Source: Comamonadaceae bacterium
GTDB taxonomy: Bacteria; Pseudomonadota; Gammaproteobacteria; Burkholderiales; Burkholderiaceae_C
Reading direction: 5' to 3'
DNA length: 64,000 nucleotides
Assembly: GCA_027488115.1 (NCBI GenBank)
Contig: JAIYCG010000007.1
Span: forward strand, 62,001 to 126,000
The notes under the pieces are model-generated. The model saw only the letters and a program-made list of their open reading frames with translations, was not told where the DNA came from and made no database searches. Within the stretch, counting starts at the first letter, position 1, and every line of letters begins with the position of its first letter. The position numbers and the translations under genes were made by a program. This document shows, one piece after another, positions 60,350 to 64,000 of the stretch.

Positions 60350-61972
60350 ATGAGCTTTGATTTCAGCACCCCTTATTCGTCTGCGCGCCTGCCCCTGTTT
60401 GCTCGCAACATTGTTTCCACTTCGCACCCGTTGGCTGCTCAAGCCGGTTTGCGCATGATGCTCAAGGGCGGCAATGCCGTGGATGCAGCCATTGCAGCCG
60501 CTGCAGCCATGACCATCACCGAGCCCGTCAGCAACGGCTTAGGTTCTGATGCTTTTTGTATTTTGTGGGATGGCAACAAACTGCACGGTCTGAATGCGTC
60601 TGGTCCTGCACCGCAAGCTTGGACCCCAGAGTATTTCCACAACAAATATGGACAAGATGCTGTCAACCCACCCAAGCGGGGCTGGGACTCGGTCACGGTG
60701 CCAGGCGCTGTGGGTGCATGGGCCGCCATGAGCGAGCGATTTGGCAAATTGCCTTTTGCCGATCTGATGCAGCCTGCCATTGAAATTGCCGAACGCGGCT
60801 ACCTGATGCCTGTGGTGGTGCAACAAAAATGGGATGCAGCCACACCCTTGCTGCAATCTTTGCCCGGTTTTGCCGAAAGCTTTTTGCCTTGGCGCCGTGC
60901 GCCCAATGTGGGCGAATTGTTCCAATTCAAAGCAGCTGCCAAGGGCCTTCGAGCCATTGCAGAAACCAAAGGTCGTGCCTTTTATGAAGGCGAAATTGCA
61001 GAAGCCTTGGTGCGCTTTTCCAACCAACACGGTGGCGCCATGTCCTTGCAAGATTTGGCAGCCTATCGACCTGAATGGGTCGAGCCCATTGCGCAAAACT
61101 ACCGTGGCTACACCTTGCATGAAATTCCGCCCAATGGCCAGGGCATTGCGGCCCTCATTGCATTGGGTATTTTGGACAACTTCGACATTGCCAGCATGAA
61201 AGTGGATGGCATCGATTCTCAACATCTGCAAATTGAAGCCATGAAGCTGGCCTTTGCCGATGTGTACCGCTATGTGGCCGATCCACGTTACATGGAAGTC
61301 ACCCCAGCTCAAATGCTCGACCCCGCTTACCTAAAGAGCCGCGCCCAACTCATTGACATGAAGAAGGCGCAAGATTTCAAAGCGGGCAATCCTGTGAAGG
61401 GCGGCACCATTTACCTCACTGCTGCCGACGAAAACGGCATGATGGTCAGCTTTATTCAAAGCAACTACATGGGCTTTGGCTCGGGCGTGGTCGAACCGAC
61501 CTACGGCGTTAGCTTGCAAAACAGAGGTTTTGGCTTCAGCACCGATTTGAAGGGCGCCAACGCTGCCAACTTGGTTGCGCCTGGTAAACGGCCTTTCCAA
61601 ACCATCATTCCTGCTTTCCTGACCAAGGACGGGCAACCTGTCATGAGTTATGGCGTGATGGGGGGGAACATGCAACCGCAAGGCCACATGCAAACCTTGG
61701 TGCGCATGCTTGACTATGGTCAAAACCCTCAAACCGCATGCGATGCGCCGCGCTGGCGCTTCAACGAGGGTTTGTCTATCAATGCAGAAGCCAACATGGA
61801 CCGCAACACGGTGCAAGGCCTGAACGATTTGGGTCACCAACTCGAAGTCATCAACGACTCTTACCAAGACTTCGGCGCAGGCCAATTTATTTGGCGCATG
61901 GGTGACACCAAGGTCGAGGGCTACGTTGCAGCTTCCGATCCTAGGCGAGATGGTCAGGCGGTTGGCTTTTGA
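60350..61972 (+). CDS. Gamma-glutamyltransferase family protein (YwrD-like)
   Basis: 540 residues from the ATG at 60350; a TTG four codons earlier is the alternative. Ntn-hydrolase fold. N-terminal SSARLPLFARNIVSTSHPLAAQAGLRMMLKGGNAVDAA and GLGSDAFCILWDG are typical; self-cleavage would expose Thr in KGGTIYLTAAD (about residue 355), and SNYMGFGSGVV supports the cytosolic YwrD-type branch. No signal peptide. It hydrolyses or transfers gamma-glutamyl groups. Confidence 0.85.
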   Translation: MSFDFSTPYSSARLPLFARNIVSTSHPLAAQAGLRMMLKGGNAVDAAIAAAAAMTITEPVSNGLGSDAFCILWDGNKLHGLNASGPAPQAWTPEYFHNKYGQDAVNPPKRGWDSVTVPGAVGAWAAMSERFGKLPFADLMQPAIEIAERGYLMPVVVQQKWDAATPLLQSLPGFAESFLPWRRAPNVGELFQFKAAAKGLRAIAETKGRAFYEGEIAEALVRFSNQHGGAMSLQDLAAYRPEWVEPIAQNYRGYTLHEIPPNGQGIAALIALGILDNFDIASMKVDGIDSQHLQIEAMKLAFADVYRYVADPRYMEVTPAQMLDPAYLKSRAQLIDMKKAQDFKAGNPVKGGTIYLTAADENGMMVSFIQSNYMGFGSGVVEPTYGVSLQNRGFGFSTDLKGANAANLVAPGKRPFQTIIPAFLTKDGQPVMSYGVMGGNMQPQGHMQTLVRMLDYGQNPQTACDAPRWRFNEGLSINAEANMDRNTVQGLNDLGHQLEVINDSYQDFGAGQFIWRMGDTKVEGYVAASDPRRDGQAVGF

Positions 61973-62874
61973 CGCAAACCCAGTCAGCTAAATTTTCATC
62001 GGGTTTGCTGTTGGCCGCTGCGGGGTCCATCGCCTTCAGCGGCAAAGCAATCATTGTCAAACTGGCCTACCAGCATGGCGTTGATGCCATCACCTTGGTC
62101 ATGTTTCGCATGCTGTTTGCCGTGCCCTTTTTCATTGCCATGGCTTGGTGGGCTGGCCGCAAACAAGCACCGCTCACTCGCCAAGATGTGTGGGGTGTTT
62201 TAGGACTGGGTTTTTCGGGTTACTACCTGTCGAGCTTTCTTGATTTTTTGGGTTTGCAGTACATCAGCGCATCCTTTGAGCGTCTCATTCTGTACCTCAA
62301 CCCAACCTTGGTATTGATGCTGGGATGGGTGCTTTACAAGCGCAAAATTTCTTACCGCCAGGGTGTTGCCATGGCCGTGAGTTACAGCGGCGTGCTGTTG
62401 GTGTTTGGTCATGAGGTTTCCTTGGTGGGTGAGCATGTGGCTTTGGGTGCTGCTTTGGTTTTTGCCAGTGCCATCACTTATGCCATCTACCTCACCTACA
62501 GCGGTCAACTTGTGCAGCGCTTGGGTTCTTTGCGATTGGCGGGCTTGGCCACCACGGTGGCATGCATATTTTGCATTTTGCAGTTCGTCATGATGAAGCC
62601 GCTGTCCGCTTTGAATGTAGCGCCGGAAGTCATTTGGCTGTCTATGCTGAATGCCATCGTGTGTACCGTATTGCCCGTGCTCATGGTGATGATGGCCATT
62701 GAAAGAATTGGCCCCGGCTTAACGTCGCAAATTGGCATGATTGGACCGATGTCCACATTGACCATGGGCACATTTTTGTTGAATGAGCCTTTCAATGCTT
62801 GGATTTTGATGGGCACAGCCTTGGTCTTGGGCGGCGTGTTTTGGGTCACCAAAGCCCCCAAAGTTGTTGAATAA
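61969..62874 (+). CDS. EamA-type (DMT superfamily) transporter
   Basis: 301 residues with ten membrane helices in two EamA repeats; GLLLAAAGSIAFSGKAIIVKLAYQHGVDA opens the first and SLRLAGLATTVACIFCILQFVMM the second half. Exports or imports small metabolites; ligand unknown. It begins at a TTG that overlaps the stop of the gamma-glutamyltransferase gene, so peptide or amino acid export is a reasonable guess. Confidence 0.85.
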   Translation: MTQTQSAKFSSGLLLAAAGSIAFSGKAIIVKLAYQHGVDAITLVMFRMLFAVPFFIAMAWWAGRKQAPLTRQDVWGVLGLGFSGYYLSSFLDFLGLQYISASFERLILYLNPTLVLMLGWVLYKRKISYRQGVAMAVSYSGVLLVFGHEVSLVGEHVALGAALVFASAITYAIYLTYSGQLVQRLGSLRLAGLATTVACIFCILQFVMMKPLSALNVAPEVIWLSMLNAIVCTVLPVLMVMMAIERIGPGLTSQIGMIGPMSTLTMGTFLLNEPFNAWILMGTALVLGGVFWVTKAPKVVE

Positions 62875-62910
62875 AATAGACCGCAGTGGTCTGATATTGA
62901 AGGAGTCATC

Positions 62911-63708
62911 ATGGATTTAGGAATTCAAGGCAAGTGGGCTTTGGTCGGCGGCGCCAGCAAAGGCTTGGGCTGGGGCTGTGCCCGTGCGCTGGCTTTAGAA
63001 GGCGTGAATGTGGTCATGGTGGCACGTGGCGCCGAGGTCTTAAACAAAGCCGTAGCCGACTTGCAAAAAGAAGCGCCTGGCGTCAAGCTCATTCCCGTGG
63101 CAGCCGACATCACCACGGAAGCAGGCCGAGCTGCTTTATTTTCTGTGGCAGGAGGGCCTGGCAAAGACTTTGACATGGTGGTCACCAACGCTGGTGGCCC
63201 GCCCCCTGGCGACTTTCGCAGTTGGGACCGTGAAGCTTGGATCAAAGCCGTTGATGCCAACATGCTCACACCCATTGAACTCATCAAGGCAACGGTCGAT
63301 GGCATGGCAGCTCGCGGCTTTGGCCGCATCGTGAACATCACCTCCAGCTCTGTCAAATCACCCATTGATATTTTGGGCTTGTCGAACGGCGCTCGAAGTG
63401 GCTTGACTGGTTTTGTGGCGGGTGTGGCACGCACCAAAATTGCAGCGCAAGGTGTCACCATCAACAACATCTTGCCTGGCAAATTTGACACCGATCGAAT
63501 TCGCACCACGGTGGAAGCCACATCGCAAAAAACAGGCAAATCGGTGGCAGAAATTCGTGCCCAACAACAGGCTCAGGTGCCCGCTGGCCGCTACGGCACA
63601 CCGCAAGAATTTGGTGCGCTGTGTGCCTTCATTTGCAGCCAGCAAGCTTCCTACATCACGGGTCAAAACTTTTTGACCGATGGTGGTGCTTATCCAGGCA
63701 CTTACTGA
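62911..63708 (+). CDS. Short-chain dehydrogenase/reductase
   Basis: 265 residues, classical SDR with unusual details: the cofactor motif GGASKGLGWGCARALA, VTNAGGPPPGDFRSWDREAW, and NITSSSVKSPIDILGLSNGARSG, where the Tyr of YxxxK seems replaced (LSNGARS), suggesting it belongs to the divergent 3-oxoacyl-ACP reductase-like group. The end has NFLTDGGAYPGTY. Ribosome site GAAGGAG precedes the ATG. Confidence 0.82.
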   Translation: MDLGIQGKWALVGGASKGLGWGCARALALEGVNVVMVARGAEVLNKAVADLQKEAPGVKLIPVAADITTEAGRAALFSVAGGPGKDFDMVVTNAGGPPPGDFRSWDREAWIKAVDANMLTPIELIKATVDGMAARGFGRIVNITSSSVKSPIDILGLSNGARSGLTGFVAGVARTKIAAQGVTINNILPGKFDTDRIRTTVEATSQKTGKSVAEIRAQQQAQVPAGRYGTPQEFGALCAFICSQQASYITGQNFLTDGGAYPGTY

Positions 63709-63709
63709 T

Positions 63710-64000
63710 TCAGCGCTTAGAAGAAACCAAGATACCGCTCACGATCAGGCCAAAAGCCACAACGTGATAGATCTTGGGCAGGTCACCTAAGAACACGGTC
63801 GACATGATGGCGGCAAACAGCGGTGTGAGGTTGGCAAAGAAGCCCGCCACCGCTGGCCCCGCAGTTTGCACGCCCAAGCCCCAGCACCTGTAAGCCAGCA
63901 CTGCAGGACCGACAGACACGAAAGCCAGGGCGGCATAAAGCGGCGGACCCCACTCAATGTGTGCATCGGTCAGAGCCCATTCTGCGCCAGTGAACATGCC
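63710..64000 (-). CDS. EamA-type transporter, C-terminal part (runs off the right edge)
   Basis: The last 96 or so residues of an EamA/DMT protein: three to four membrane helices ending VAFGLIVSGILVSSKR, with AGFFANLTPLFAAIMSTVFLGDLP typical of the second EamA repeat. The 5' end lies beyond the window. Convergent with the SDR gene, one base between the stops. Confidence 0.8.
   Translation of the reverse strand, partial: GMFTGAEWALTDAHIEWGPPLYAALAFVSVGPAVLAYRCWGLGVQTAGPAVAGFFANLTPLFAAIMSTVFLGDLPKIYHVVAFGLIVSGILVSSKR

Noticed and set aside
62878-62892. Inverted repeat AGACC-N5-GGTCT before the SDR gene as an operator
   Set aside because: Arms of only five bases without further symmetry; likely by chance.

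Overview
The window looks like chromosome of a betaproteobacterium of the order Burkholderiales, most likely Comamonadaceae. This rests on gene order and families, not on a database match. The cytochrome oxidase block runs coxB, ctaD, a 39-residue assembly peptide, ctaG, a DUF2970 gene and ctaE, followed by surf1, a Sco-like gene, ctaA, ctaB and sco. ftsY and rsmD are divergent next to coaD. There are tripartite tricarboxylate (TTT/Bug) transporter parts and a CIRCE-controlled rpoH. Gene density is high and no stretch over 300 bases lacks a gene. No rRNA, CRISPR array, transposase or integrase was seen.

Region 1 (1-7.9 kb) is visibly more AT-rich than the rest. It ends at a tRNA-Arg(CCT) gene whose 3' end faces it. 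It holds a four-gene operon (lipoprotein, secreted caspase-fold protein with a DUF4384-like tail, OmpA-type protein, lipoprotein), with every junction overlapping by 4 nt. A second secreted caspase-fold protein is divergent from it. Next come an MscS channel fused to a cyclic-nucleotide-binding fold and a dCache sensor whose histidine-kinase core has lost its catalytic residues. A perfect FNR-type box lies upstream of that last pair.

Region 2 (8-17.5 kb) is mostly housekeeping: a MoxR/VWA pair with an acetyltransferase, a cytochrome c4, a pcaF-like thiolase operon, trmL, comF and a BioC-like methyltransferase. Region 3 (17.7-26.9 kb) is the aa3-type cytochrome c oxidase with its haem A, copper and assembly genes. 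rpoH follows with a perfect CIRCE operator.

Region 4 (28-33.8 kb) is a hexuronate/aldarate cluster. gudD, udh and kdgK are divergent from garD and a Bug binding protein.

Region 5 (33.8-48.1 kb) is the most unusual part, a candidate organosulfate catabolic cluster. It has two membrane-anchored Cys-type sulfatases, a formylglycine-generating enzyme with its own export signal, an MBL-fold hydrolase, a haloalkane-dehalogenase-type hydrolase, an SDR, a tandem DsbA/kappa-fold protein and a probable beta-propeller. It also has an outer-membrane barrel, a DUF1254 protein, a PF10118 hydrolase and a TetR regulator. A near-perfect 20-bp palindrome sits between the TetR gene and the barrel gene, and its TACA-N4-TGTA core recurs upstream of the first sulfatase. 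A strong intrinsic terminator lies inside the first codons of the gene after the barrel.

Region 6 (48.1-64 kb) returns to common genes: dadA-like, ftsY, rsmD, coaD, recJ with an RpfE-like partner, lolC-lolD, tatD, a spermidine-synthase-like gene, tctB-tctA without tctC, a gamma-glutamyltransferase, two EamA transporters and an SDR.
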